From: Micromonospora ureilytica
Lineage (GTDB): Bacteria; Actinomycetota; Actinomycetes; Mycobacteriales; Micromonosporaceae
Length of the DNA: 64,000 nt
Assembly (NCBI RefSeq): GCF_015751765.1
Contig: NZ_JADOTX010000001.1
Span: 2,728,001-2,792,000 of the forward strand
Direction: 5' to 3'
The position numbers were made by a program, and so were the translations under genes. Below, in pieces: positions 26,572 through 38,057 of the stretch (position 1 is the stretch's first letter; each line of letters opens with the position of its first letter). The notes under the pieces are model-generated. The model was not told the origin of the DNA. It ran no database searches and saw nothing but the letters and a program-made list of their open reading frames with translations.

Positions 26572-26641
26572 CGACCTTGCAGTTTCTGTCGTCGATATGG
26601 TCGGGATGCCCGCTTATGTCGCGACAGAAGGTGCAAGATCG
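26572..26641. repeat. Intergenic inverted repeat between convergent polysaccharide genes
   Basis: Arms at 26572-26591 and 26622-26641 are reverse complements at 17 of 20 positions, with core TTCTGTCG/CGACAGAA. The 30-nt loop is CG/AT mixed. It lies between two gene ends and could stop transcription from both sides, but its shape resembles a dispersed palindromic element. Its sequence is unrelated to the repeat at 999-1075. Confidence 0.6.
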
Positions 26642-26676
26642 CGGAGGAGGGTCAGCTCGCCCCTGTCGGGTGGCCG

Positions 26677-27531
26677 TTACGCGGCGGGCCAGGGGTCGGG
26701 CCAGTCGAGCAGGGCGGCCAGGCGGGCGTTGTGCGGCGCGAAGTGCTCGCCCAGCCGGTCCCGCAGGGCCGGGGTCAGCTGGGAGACGCCCGGGTCGACG
26801 CGACGGGTGTGCCGGGTGAACGCCTCGGGAGTGAAGGCCGGCAGGCCGAGGAAGCGCAGGATGTCGCCGTACGTGCCGGCCGGGTCGGCGTGCAGGTCCT
26901 CGGTCCGTGCGACGTGGATCCGCTCCCGCGGGACCGCCGCGAACCACAGGTCCAACTGCTCGGCGTAGCGACCCCGGGCCGCGTACGAGTGATTGCGCAA
27001 CGCCCGGTGCGCGGCGGGGCTGTCCGGGCCACCCCGTGTCGCCAGCGCCAGCCGCTCCTCCTCCGCGTCCAGCGCGTCGGCGAAGGAGAGCGGCTCGGCC
27101 CCGTACGAGCGGGTGTGCAGGTAGTGCGAGTACGCCCGCTCAACCGGGTCACGCAGCAGTGCGACGAAACGGGCCTCCGGCAGGGTCGCCGCGACCCGGG
27201 ACGGCACGCTCGGATGGAACAGGTAGTAGGGGCTCGCCTCGAACGTGCGCTCGCCCGGGGCCAGGCGTGGGAAGTGCCCCCGGTACCACCGCTCCCCCCG
27301 ACCGTGGTGGACGCTGAAGTACTGCAACTCCTTGCCGCTGGCCACCCGGACCCGGGGATGCGCGGCGAGGTGGTGGTACAGCGACGTGGTGCCGCAACGC
27401 TGCCCACCGATCACCAGGAAGTCGGGCAGCGGACCGGGCTCTCCCGGTCGCGCCGCGCGTCCCCAGGCCCGCGCCGCGCGTACCCCCCGGCGCAGCCGGT
27501 CAGTGACCTGACGCCGCGCGCCGCCGGTCAC
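26677..27531 (-). CDS. Sulfotransferase 5 of the polysaccharide cluster
   Basis: 284 aa from GTG at 27531, which overlaps the stop of the flippase gene (GTGA). 5'-PSB loop IGGQRCGTTSLYHHLA, then KELQYFSVHHGRGERWYRGHF and 3'-PB motif FVALLRDPVERAYSHY, the pattern of heparan N-deacetylase/sulfotransferase-like and sulfotransferase-1 enzymes. This one is closest to known polysaccharide O/N-sulfotransferases. It is the last gene of the leftward wzx/wzy/wzz-like unit, which ties sulfation to polymer export. Confidence 0.9.
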   Translation of the reverse strand: MTGGARRQVTDRLRRGVRAARAWGRAARPGEPGPLPDFLVIGGQRCGTTSLYHHLAAHPRVRVASGKELQYFSVHHGRGERWYRGHFPRLAPGERTFEASPYYLFHPSVPSRVAATLPEARFVALLRDPVERAYSHYLHTRSYGAEPLSFADALDAEEERLALATRGGPDSPAAHRALRNHSYAARGRYAEQLDLWFAAVPRERIHVARTEDLHADPAGTYGDILRFLGLPAFTPEAFTRHTRRVDPGVSQLTPALRDRLGEHFAPHNARLAALLDWPDPWPAA

Positions 27532-29093
27532 GAGCGGACCTCGGCGGGGGTGGGGTTGGCGGCGCGACGTCGACCGCCTCGGCGGGTCACCGAGCGCAGC
27601 ACCATGACGTCCTCCCGGCTGAGCCCGAGGGCGAGCACCACGGCGAGGTACGCCGCCACGATCCCGGCCAGACCGACAGCGAGCTGCGCGGTCCAGCCCT
27701 CGACCAGCCACCGCACACCGAACCCGACGCCCATCGCGACCAGCGCCGCGACCAGGCCCTTGACCATGCCCGCCGTCACCGGCACGGTGTGCACCTGCGC
27801 GCGTACCTGCCAGACCCGGGCGATGTTCACCGCCGCCAGCGAGACCGCCCAGGCCACCGCCGCGCCGATAATGCCGTACGCCGGGATGAGCCAGAGGTTG
27901 AGCAGGACGTTGAGCAGCAGGGCGGCGAGGTTGTCCGCCATGTTGACCGACACCCGGCCGGACATGTTCAGCAACGTCCCGCAGGGCCCGGTCGCGGCGT
28001 TGACGAGTTGGCCGAGCGCCAGCACGACAGTCACCGCCGCGCCGCCGGCCAGACCCGGCCCGCCGACCAGGCGCAGCAACTGCTCCGGGAAGACCAGCAA
28101 CGCCACGAAGGCCGGCAGCGACAGCCGCAGCACCCAACCCGTGGCGACCCGGTAGATCCGGCGTACCTCGTCCAGTCGGCCCTGGTGGTAGAGGTGCGCC
28201 AGGTGCGGACCGAACGAGGCGTTGACCGGCGCCAGCACGAACACCGCGATCGTGACCAGCCGGGTCGCCACGTGGTAGACGCCGATCGCGTCGGGACCGT
28301 AGTCGAAGAAGCCGAGCAGCAACGCGTCCACCCAGATCAGCCCGGTGGACGACAGCGAGGAGACCCAGCTGACCGTGGAGAACCGGAACAGCTCGCCCGG
28401 CCGGTACGCGGGCCGGGCGGCGGGCACCCGGCGCACCATCCGGGCGAGCGCCACGAGGGCGAACGCGGCGGCGCTCCAGCTCGCCGCCACCAGCGCCCAG
28501 AACGCGCCGGTCAGGCCCGCCCCGAGGGCGAGCGCCAGCGCGGTGAGCACCAGCCGGGCGGCCGGCTCGTAGACCTGGCCGATGAGCGCGTAGGCCCGTT
28601 GCGTGCGCCAACCCCTGGTGGCCGCGAGCGCGGCCTCGCAGACGGTGGCGGCGGGCAGGCACAGCGCCACCAACCGCAGCCCGGTGGTGAGCTGCGGGTC
28701 GTGCAGGGCGTCGGCGAGCCACGGCGCGCCGACCGCCAGACCGAGGGCGATCACCGTGGACGCCACGGCCGAGATGCCGATCCCGAGCCGGATCGCGCCC
28801 CGGAGGGCGGCCGGCTCGTCGTCGGCGAGATGCACCGCCACGAACCGGGTCAGCCCGGCCCGGAAACCGGAGAGCGAGAGCAGCCCCAGCAGCGACAGCA
28901 CGGCGTAGACCTGGGCGTACCTGCCGAGTTCTCGTACACCCAGGGCCCGGGCCAGCAACAGCATGACCAGGAAGAGCGCCACCTGGCTGAGCACGGCGCT
29001 GCCCAGGTTGAGCACACCGCCGCGAGCCATGCCGCGTACCTGCTGGTCGCCGGCCTCCGGCGCGGCCGGCGGCCGGCCGGTCACCTTGCGCAC
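27528..29093 (-). CDS. Wzx-type polysaccharide flippase
   Basis: 521 aa with about 12-14 membrane segments starting GGVLNLGSAVLSQVALFLVMLLLARALGV, the usual start of the MATE/MOP-superfamily polysaccharide transporters. Such proteins flip lipid-linked repeat units across the membrane. It is 22 bp after the Wzz-like gene and overlaps sulfotransferase 5. Confidence 0.9.
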   Translation of the reverse strand: MRKVTGRPPAAPEAGDQQVRGMARGGVLNLGSAVLSQVALFLVMLLLARALGVRELGRYAQVYAVLSLLGLLSLSGFRAGLTRFVAVHLADDEPAALRGAIRLGIGISAVASTVIALGLAVGAPWLADALHDPQLTTGLRLVALCLPAATVCEAALAATRGWRTQRAYALIGQVYEPAARLVLTALALALGAGLTGAFWALVAASWSAAAFALVALARMVRRVPAARPAYRPGELFRFSTVSWVSSLSSTGLIWVDALLLGFFDYGPDAIGVYHVATRLVTIAVFVLAPVNASFGPHLAHLYHQGRLDEVRRIYRVATGWVLRLSLPAFVALLVFPEQLLRLVGGPGLAGGAAVTVVLALGQLVNAATGPCGTLLNMSGRVSVNMADNLAALLLNVLLNLWLIPAYGIIGAAVAWAVSLAAVNIARVWQVRAQVHTVPVTAGMVKGLVAALVAMGVGFGVRWLVEGWTAQLAVGLAGIVAAYLAVVLALGLSREDVMVLRSVTRRGGRRRAANPTPAEVRS

Positions 29094-29115
29094 CCGGCGG
29101 CCCGTTCTTCGACGG

Positions 29116-30132
29116 TCACGGCCGTGCCGCGGTCACGGTCTCCGCCGGCGCCGAGGGAGCCGCAGCGGTCGCCGCCGGGGCCGCCGGGCGGGCGGCGACA
29201 CGACCCCGCGAGAGCAGTTCGAGTACGCCCACCAGCAGCACCCCGAGCAGCAGACCGGCGCCGCCCACCGGCAGGGCGGTGCGCACCAGCTCCGCCATCC
29301 GGCTCACCTCGTGCGCCTCGCCGATGCTTGTCACCTGCTTCGGATCGGCGGCCTGGGCCTGCGCCCGCGCCGCCTGCAACCCCTCCCGCGCCTGGGACAG
29401 GGCGTTGGTCGCCGCGTCGCGCTGGGCGAGCAGGGCCTGGTAGTCGGGGAGCTTCGGCCCCAGCTCGTCGAGCTTCTTCTGGGCGGCGGTGATCGCGGCG
29501 GTCGCCGCGTCGACACCTCGGCCGTTGCCGACCGCCTGCATGGAGAGCTGCTGCTGACGCAGACTGGTCAGCTCGCCCAGCGTCGCCTGGTAGATCCGGT
29601 CCGGCTGGGAGACCTTGTTCGTCTTCTCCCACTCGCTGATCGCCCTGGTCGCCGCGGTGACGTCGGCGTTGGCCGCCTCGACCTCGCCGGTGGCGATGCC
29701 GACCTGGGAGGAGAAGAGGAACGCCAGCGCCCGGGTGGTGGTCGCGGTCAGCACCGGCGCGATCTTCGCCCGGTCGCCGGCGGTGTACGTCACCTCCAGC
29801 TGACTGCTCGCGCCGACCTGGGTGATGGCGAGCCCGTCGCGCAGCCGCTCCGGCGCCACCCCGGTGTCACCGGCCACGTCGGCGAGGACCCGGGGCGAGG
29901 TGACCGCCGCGCCGAACGCCGCGACGAACTGGTTCGCCGCCTGCGTACCGCTGTACTGCGTCCCGGCCGCACCGCCGCCCACCAGGGCCGGCGCCGCCAC
30001 GTACGCGGTCCCGCCGAACTGCTGTGGCGCGAACAGGACGATGGCGGCCGCGGCGCCGGTGGCGAGCACCGGCACCCCCACGAGTACCCAGAGGCGCCGC
30101 CGGGCGACCCGCAGGTAGTCGACGATCTCCAC
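29116..30132 (-). CDS. Wzz-like chain-length determinant/polysaccharide co-polymerase
   Basis: 338 aa, GTG start. Two membrane segments, at residues about 15-35 and 285-310, bracket an extracytoplasmic helical region with long coiled coils (ITAAQKKLDELGPKLPDYQALLAQRDAATNALSQ). The N-terminus MEIVDYLRVARRRLWVLVG is typical of Wzz domains. No kinase domain follows, so it lacks the BY-kinase part seen in some relatives. It sits between Wzy-like and Wzx-like genes. Confidence 0.88.
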   Translation of the reverse strand: MEIVDYLRVARRRLWVLVGVPVLATGAAAAIVLFAPQQFGGTAYVAAPALVGGGAAGTQYSGTQAANQFVAAFGAAVTSPRVLADVAGDTGVAPERLRDGLAITQVGASSQLEVTYTAGDRAKIAPVLTATTTRALAFLFSSQVGIATGEVEAANADVTAATRAISEWEKTNKVSQPDRIYQATLGELTSLRQQQLSMQAVGNGRGVDAATAAITAAQKKLDELGPKLPDYQALLAQRDAATNALSQAREGLQAARAQAQAADPKQVTSIGEAHEVSRMAELVRTALPVGGAGLLLGVLLVGVLELLSRGRVAARPAAPAATAAAPSAPAETVTAARP

Positions 30133-30156
30133 TTTTTCCCCAATGCTGTCGTTCAG

Positions 30157-31581
30157 TCAAACCGGGACGGACGTGCGTCGTGGCTGCTCGCCGGTCAGGT
30201 TCGGAGCCGGTGGGCGGGCGATCACACTGGCCGCCGCGGCGAACGCCACGAAGTACCAGAGGGTGACCACGTTGGAAATGACGTTGGAGGCGGCGCTGAC
30301 CGCCACGAACGCGGCGGCGCAGCCGGCGAACCCGACCGCGACGCCACGCTCGAAGCTGCCCGGAGGCGCCCGCCGCAGCGCGGTCCGCGCGGTGCGCAGA
30401 AAGGCGAACAGCATCAGCAGGTACGCCCCGAGACCGAGCAGTCCGGTCTCCACGTACGCCCGCAGGAAGTCGTTGTGCGGCTTCTTCGCCTCATCGGTCT
30501 CGCGCTGGGTCATGTTCGGCCCGATGCCGGTCACCGGGTTCCGGTCGGCGAGCGTGACGATCTCGGTCCAGTAGCCCATTCGCCACGCCAGGGTGTTTCC
30601 GGTCGGGTCTCCGCCGACCGAGCGCGACGTGCCGAGTTGGGCGAACCGCTCGCCGACGGCGGGCACCAGCGCCACCCCGGCGACCGCCACCACGCAGAGG
30701 GTCACCAGCATCCGTTTGCTGCGATGCAGCGCCGCGACCACCATCAGGCCGATCGCCGCGCCGAGCAGAGCACTGCGGGTGTTGGTGAGCAGCAGGAACA
30801 GCAGCGAGAGCGCGAGCAACACCCCGAGCGCCACCCGCAGTCGACGATCCAGGAAGCGGTACACCGCGAACCCGAAGATCACCATGAACATCAGGTAGCG
30901 GCCGAACGTGGTCGACTGGCTGAACGTGCCGCTGATCCGGGTGAAGTCCCCCTTCACCTCGGCCGGCGGGTTGCCGAGCAGCGACAGGACGACTGTATAG
31001 CCCAGCGCCAGCACCAGGGAGGCGTAGCAGGCGAGCAGGACCCGACGGATCGCCGCGGTGTCCGGCATGAGCTGTTCCAGCACCACGAACATCACCACCA
31101 CGGTGAGGATCCGCAACGCCTCCAACAGGCTGTTCGCCGGCCGGCTGGCACCGAGGGCGCTGACCACGCTGCTGGCGCCGACGAGCAGCATGGCCCAGCT
31201 GAGCGGGGAGCCACGCAACCTCCCGCGCCGGCTGAGCTGTGCGGCCAGCCAGAGCCCGGCGGCGAGCAGGAACAGCACCGCGAGCAGGGTGGACGGGTCC
31301 ATCGCCCGGGCCGTCCCGGCGGAGTCGGCCCGGCCGGCGCTCGGGCCGGTCAGCTTGAACAGGTCGACGCAGGAACGCACCGCGAGCATCAGCAGCACGT
31401 ACCCGGCGAACCGGGTCAGCGCGAGGACCGCCACCGCGATCCCCACGACCGCCGCGAGCGGCAGCACCATGCCCCTACGGTCACCGGCCGCCATGGAGAC
31501 ACCCGCGACCACCGCCACGACGGCGGCGGCCAACGCCGCGCCGCCGGTGAGGAGGCGGGTCGGGTCGAGCCGCTTGGTCAT
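30157..31581 (-). CDS. Wzy/O-antigen ligase-family polymerase
   Basis: About 474 aa from ATG at 31581 (GTG or ATG codons up to 31686 are alternatives; no strong ribosome site decides). About 12 membrane segments with a large loop containing GIGPNMTQRETDEAKKPHND and FLRAYVETGLLGLGAYL, the Wzy_C signature with its conserved HN. It polymerises or ligates saccharide repeat units outside the membrane. It precedes the Wzz-like gene by 24 bp. Confidence 0.9.
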   Translation of the reverse strand: MTKRLDPTRLLTGGAALAAAVVAVVAGVSMAAGDRRGMVLPLAAVVGIAVAVLALTRFAGYVLLMLAVRSCVDLFKLTGPSAGRADSAGTARAMDPSTLLAVLFLLAAGLWLAAQLSRRGRLRGSPLSWAMLLVGASSVVSALGASRPANSLLEALRILTVVVMFVVLEQLMPDTAAIRRVLLACYASLVLALGYTVVLSLLGNPPAEVKGDFTRISGTFSQSTTFGRYLMFMVIFGFAVYRFLDRRLRVALGVLLALSLLFLLLTNTRSALLGAAIGLMVVAALHRSKRMLVTLCVVAVAGVALVPAVGERFAQLGTSRSVGGDPTGNTLAWRMGYWTEIVTLADRNPVTGIGPNMTQRETDEAKKPHNDFLRAYVETGLLGLGAYLLMLFAFLRTARTALRRAPPGSFERGVAVGFAGCAAAFVAVSAASNVISNVVTLWYFVAFAAAASVIARPPAPNLTGEQPRRTSVPV

Positions 31582-31795
31582 GAGCGGAGTGACCTGCTGC
31601 GTGTGTTGTTCCACTGGTCCCACTGAACTGAATCGGCGCTGTCCGGCCGCTGCCGGGCGCGGCCAACCGATGTCCTCCCGGCACAAGATCGGTTCAATCT
31701 AGCCCTGTCACCCCGGCGGCAGAAGGGGCCGTTGCGCCGACTGTTCCGTCGTCCGCGGGGCCGATCCGCCGCTCCCCCCGGCGGACGCCGCACGG

Positions 31796-33082
31796 TCAGT
31801 CGGCAGCCCTCGCGAGTCGCGCCCTGGCCCGTCGAGCCGGCTCCGGAGCGAGGCGGAGATAGAGCCGCTCCAACTCCCGGGCGGCGGTGTCCCAGCTGTA
31901 TCTCCCGGTGACCCGCTCGCCCAGCGCCACGGCACCGGCCCGTTCCGCCGGCAGGTCGGCGAGCAGCGACGTCAGCGCCCGGACCAGGTCGTCCTCGTCG
32001 CCGTCGCGGAACAACCGCCCTCCGGCGGCGTCGGACTTCAGCACCTCGACGTGCGGCGCGATGTCGCTCGCGACCACCGGCAGCCCGTACGCGGCCGCCT
32101 CCAGCAACGTCAACGGCAACCCCTCCAGGCGGGACGGTTGAACGAAGCCGGCGGCGCCGGAGTACAGCTCGGCGAGCAGGTCGCCGTAGGCGAACCCGGT
32201 GAAGACGATCCGGTCGTCCGCCCCGGCTTCACGGCGCAGCCGGTCCACGAAGTCGTCGGTGAACGACGACCCGCCGACGATCGCCAGGCGCATCGGGGTC
32301 TCGGTGCGGCGGAAGGCCCGGATCAGCAGGTCGGCAGCCTTCTCCGGAACAAGCCGACCGACCAGCAGCAGGTAGCCGCCGGGGGTCAGCCCGAACCGGT
32401 CCTGGATCTGACGGGTCCGCGCCGGTCGGGCCTGGTTCACGCCGTTCGGGATGTAGGTCGTCGGGCGGCCGAACCGAGAGCCGTAGTGGGCGGCGAGCCC
32501 CTGGGACACCGCCACCCGCTGGTGCGGGACGTATCCGCTGAACCAGTGGGCGCTGCCCAGCACCGCCCGCGCGGCGAGCCCCCACTTGCCCCGCTGGTTG
32601 TCCAGCCCGTGCACGGTCAGCACCACGCGCGCCCGGGACAGGGCGCGCGGAAGCGGGGCGACCAGGGCCGGCCCGAGCCCGTGGTAGTGCACGATGTCGG
32701 GCCGCGCGGCCATCGCCACCATGGTCGAGGTGGCCGCGTGCACGATGGCGTCGAGGTGCTTGCTGGCGATCGTGTGGGTCTGGCGCAGCCGTACGCCCCG
32801 GTAGCCGTCGGGGGGTGTCTCGCCGTAGCTCCGGCGGCAGTAGACGGTGACCTCGTGCCCGTAGCCGGCGAGCCGGCTGGCCATCTCCTCCACGTGCCGT
32901 TCGATGCCGCCGTAGGTCGCCGGCATCCCCTTCTGGCCGATCATCGCGATCCGCAGCGGACGCCAGGCGGTGTCGGCGACGCTCGCTGCGGACTGCCGGC
33001 TGGGAGCCACCCGCTGCCGGGGAATCGCAGGGTTTCCGGCGTGCTGGTCCACTTCCTCGGCCTGCAGGTCGGGATGGCCCAC
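31796..33082 (-). CDS. GT4-type glycosyltransferase, first gene of the wzy/wzz/wzx unit
   Basis: 428 aa from GTG at 33082 (GGGAG upstream). After about 40 extra residues the GT-B fold begins: IAMIGQKGMPATYGGIERHVEEM, as in rhamnosyl/DUF1972-like GT4 enzymes. The donor site shows LLLVGRLVPEKAADLLIRA and LEGLPLTLLEAAAYGLPVVASD. There is a 214-bp gap to the Wzy-like gene, so a second promoter is possible. Confidence 0.92.
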   Translation of the reverse strand: MGHPDLQAEEVDQHAGNPAIPRQRVAPSRQSAASVADTAWRPLRIAMIGQKGMPATYGGIERHVEEMASRLAGYGHEVTVYCRRSYGETPPDGYRGVRLRQTHTIASKHLDAIVHAATSTMVAMAARPDIVHYHGLGPALVAPLPRALSRARVVLTVHGLDNQRGKWGLAARAVLGSAHWFSGYVPHQRVAVSQGLAAHYGSRFGRPTTYIPNGVNQARPARTRQIQDRFGLTPGGYLLLVGRLVPEKAADLLIRAFRRTETPMRLAIVGGSSFTDDFVDRLRREAGADDRIVFTGFAYGDLLAELYSGAAGFVQPSRLEGLPLTLLEAAAYGLPVVASDIAPHVEVLKSDAAGGRLFRDGDEDDLVRALTSLLADLPAERAGAVALGERVTGRYSWDTAARELERLYLRLAPEPARRARARLARAAD

Positions 33083-33271
33083 GTTGACTCCCTGCGTGAC
33101 TAGGTCCGCGCCCGCCGTCCGGGCAGGTCAACACCTTGCCACGGATGGGGCCGTCCGCCAGCTGATCAATCAGACAGAAAAATCATCCATGGGATTCGCT
33201 GCAAAGGGAATGGCACCGGGGTGACATCGAGGTGGACGGTACGGGTGCCGCGTCGAACGGTACGCAAAGGG

Positions 33272-33316
33272 CGACGAGCCCCGGTCGATCACTGGCGGAT
33301 CGGCCGGGGCTCGTCG
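33272..33316 (-). terminator. katG terminator hairpin
   Basis: A 19-bp stem (33272-33290 with 33298-33316, one mismatch) with a 7-nt loop begins 12 bp past the katG stop on the minus strand. Confidence 0.85.
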
Positions 33317-33327
33317 GTGGGTACCTG

Positions 33328-36094
<2,767 letters not shown>

Positions 36095-36174
36095 GTTTTG
36101 CGCCCCCCGAGGTACCCCAACGGCGGACGATTCACCCGAGGTTAACCTGCGGGAGGAAAAAAATCGGACAGCGA

Positions 36175-36201
36175 TGTCGAGAAGTGCCGACCGGCTTCGT
36201 C
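36175..36201 (+). promoter_or_regulatory. Putative ECF42 promoter upstream of the DGPF gene
   Basis: TGTCGA (36175-36180) and CGTC (36198-36201) are 17 bp apart, matching the reported ECF42 target pattern TGTCGA ... CGA/TC. They stand 54 bp upstream of the DGPF gene start, suggesting the sigma factor encoded next door transcribes this operon. Confidence 0.55.
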
Positions 36202-36254
36202 CCCGGAGTGAACGTGACCACGATGGGTCGCAGCCAGCACCAAGGAGCATCACG

Positions 36255-36662
36255 ATGGCCAAGTACCTGCTGCTCAAGCACTACCGGGGGGCCCCGGCCG
36301 CGGTGAACGACGTGCCCATGGCCGAGTGGACGCCGGCGGAGATCTCGGCCCACGTGCAGTACATGCGCGACTTCGCGGCCCGACTCGAGGACACCGGTGA
36401 GTTCGTCGACGCTCAGGCACTCGCCCCGGAGGGGACGTTCGTCAGGTATGACGGTGAGGGCCGCCCGCCGGTCACCGACGGCCCGTTCGCCGAGACCAAG
36501 GATCTCATCGCCGGCTGGATGGTGATCGACGTCGACAGCCACGAGCGGGCCGTCGAGCTGGCCGGGGAGCTGTCGGCCGCTCCCGGGGCGGGCGGGAAGC
36601 CGATCCACGAGTGGCTCGAGCTGCGCCCGTTCCTGAGCGAGCCGCCCACCATCGAGGAGTGA
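36255..36662 (+). CDS. YCII-related DGPF-domain protein
   Basis: 135 aa from ATG at 36255 with AAGGAG upstream. The fold starts MAKYLLLKHY and carries the name-giving DGPFAETKDLIAGWMVIDVD motif; a conserved His lies in ISAHVQYM. DGPF proteins are regularly encoded beside ECF42 sigma factors; their activity is unknown. The sigma gene follows 8 bp later. Confidence 0.92.
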   Translation: MAKYLLLKHYRGAPAAVNDVPMAEWTPAEISAHVQYMRDFAARLEDTGEFVDAQALAPEGTFVRYDGEGRPPVTDGPFAETKDLIAGWMVIDVDSHERAVELAGELSAAPGAGGKPIHEWLELRPFLSEPPTIEE

Positions 36663-36670
36663 CGACTCAA

Positions 36671-37816
36671 ATGGACGAGACGCTGCTGCGGAGCCTCACG
36701 CCGAGCGTCCTCGGGATCCTCGTCCGCCGCGGAATCGACTTCGCGGCGGCCGAGGATGCCGTGCAGGACGCCCTGGTCGAGGCGGTCCGCGTCTGGCCGG
36801 ACGACCCGCCGCGCGATCCGAAGGGCTGGCTGACCACTGTGGCGTGGCGACGGTTCCTCGACGCGGCCCGCGCCGACGCCGCTCGCCGTCGGCGTGAGGA
36901 TCTCGTCGACGAGGAGCCGGCGCCCGGGCCCGCCTCCACCGTGGACGACACTCTTCAGCTCTACTTCCTGTGCGCCAACCCGTCACTGACACCGTCGTCC
37001 GCGGTCGCGCTCACGCTGCGCGCCGTCGGCGGGCTGACCACCCGCCAGATCGCCCACGCCTACCTGGTGCCCGAGGCGACCATGGCGCAGCGCATCAGCC
37101 GGGCGAAGCGCACCGTCTCCGGGCTGCGGTTCGATCGACCCGGTGACGTCGCCACCGTGCTGCGCGTCCTCTACCTGGTCTTCAACGAGGGCTACTCCGG
37201 CGACGTGGACCTCGCCGCCGAGGCCATCCGGCTCACCCGGCAGCTCGCGGCCGCGATCGACCACCCAGAGGTGGCGGGGCTGCTCGCCCTCATGCTGCTG
37301 CACCACGCCCGGCGTGCCGCTCGGACCGCGCCCGACGGCAGTCTGGTACCGCTCGCCGAGCAGGACCGCAGCCGCTGGGACACCCGGTCGATCGCCGAGG
37401 GCGTCGAGATCCTGCAGGCGGCCCTCGCCCGCGACCGACTGGGCGAGTTCCAGGCGCAGGCCGCCATCGCCGCGCTGCACGCGGATGCGCCGACAGCTGC
37501 CGAGACGGACTGGGTGCAGATCGTGGAGTGGTACGACGAACTCGCGCGTCTGACCGGGAACCCGGTCGTCCGACTCAACCGCGCCGTGGCGGTCGGTGAG
37601 GCCGACGGCCCCCGGGCCGGCCTGACGGCGCTCGCGACGGTGGACGACACACTGCCCCGGTACACGGCCGTGGCGGCGTACCTGCACGAGCGCGACGGCA
37701 ACCTGGCGAAGGCGGCGCGGCTGTACACCGAGGCCGCCCAGCAGGCCCCCAACCTCGCCGAACGCGACCACCTGACCCGCCAGGCCGCCCGGCTCAACGC
37801 CCTCGGGCGTCGCTGA
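36671..37816 (+). CDS. ECF42-type RNA polymerase sigma factor with C-terminal TPR-like domain
   Basis: 381 aa. Sigma region 2 at residues about 10-75 (EDAVQDALVEAVRVWP, PKGWLTTVAWRRFLDAAR) and region 4 at about 110-165 (LTTRQIAHAYLVPEATMAQRISRAK) are followed by a helical domain of about 200 residues with TPR-like repeats. That extension and the DGPF neighbour identify ECF42, which has no anti-sigma partner and needs its C-terminal domain for activity. A GTG at 36659 overlapping the previous stop is an alternative start. Confidence 0.92.
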   Translation: MDETLLRSLTPSVLGILVRRGIDFAAAEDAVQDALVEAVRVWPDDPPRDPKGWLTTVAWRRFLDAARADAARRRREDLVDEEPAPGPASTVDDTLQLYFLCANPSLTPSSAVALTLRAVGGLTTRQIAHAYLVPEATMAQRISRAKRTVSGLRFDRPGDVATVLRVLYLVFNEGYSGDVDLAAEAIRLTRQLAAAIDHPEVAGLLALMLLHHARRAARTAPDGSLVPLAEQDRSRWDTRSIAEGVEILQAALARDRLGEFQAQAAIAALHADAPTAAETDWVQIVEWYDELARLTGNPVVRLNRAVAVGEADGPRAGLTALATVDDTLPRYTAVAAYLHERDGNLAKAARLYTEAAQQAPNLAERDHLTRQAARLNALGRR

Positions 37817-37877
37817 CCGATCGGGGATCGGGAGCGCCCAGCCCGGACCGCATGCCACAGCGGGTGCACGTGGTCCG

Positions 37878-37895
37878 GAAAGTTCCGGAACTTTC
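37878..37895. promoter_or_regulatory. Perfect 18-bp palindrome upstream of the GH11 xylanase
   Basis: GAAAGTTCCGGAACTTTC is a perfect dyad, extended by C/G at its flanks, 352 bp upstream of the xylanase start. GAAA...TTTC palindromes have been noted near streptomycete xylanase genes. It lies between the sigma-factor end (37816) and the xylanase; the rest of this 430-bp gap holds only the promoter below. Confidence 0.5.
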
Positions 37896-38027
37896 GGCGG
37901 CCTCCACCCGGCCCGTGATCCGTGATCGAGGTTGAGCGGTGACCGCCCTGACCTCTGATCGACTACTGACCTGGATGGATGCCGCTCAGTGACGACAGCG
38001 GTATTGCCATCCTGTTTCCGAAAATTG

Positions 38028-38057
38028 TTGACAAGTCGACGGCCGGGTTAATACGGT
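38028..38057 (+). promoter_or_regulatory. Putative sigma-70-type promoter of the GH11 xylanase
   Basis: A consensus TTGACA (38028-38033) is followed by TAATAC (38049-38054, 15-bp spacer) or TACGGT (38052-38057, 18-bp spacer). The local sequence is AT-rich. It would give an mRNA leader of about 185 nt before the start at 38247. GGAGG stands 11 bp before the ATG. Confidence 0.5.

Noticed and set aside
28963..31626. An 887-codon plus-strand frame opposite the wzz- and wzy-like genes
   Set aside because: Antisense to hydrophobic membrane proteins; it contains long His/Gln/Arg runs typical of shadows of Leu/Ala-rich genes.
19876..33082. Antibiotic biosynthetic cluster
   Set aside because: No PKS, NRPS, terpene or RiPP signatures; sulfotransferases with GT4 and Wz genes point to a surface glycan.
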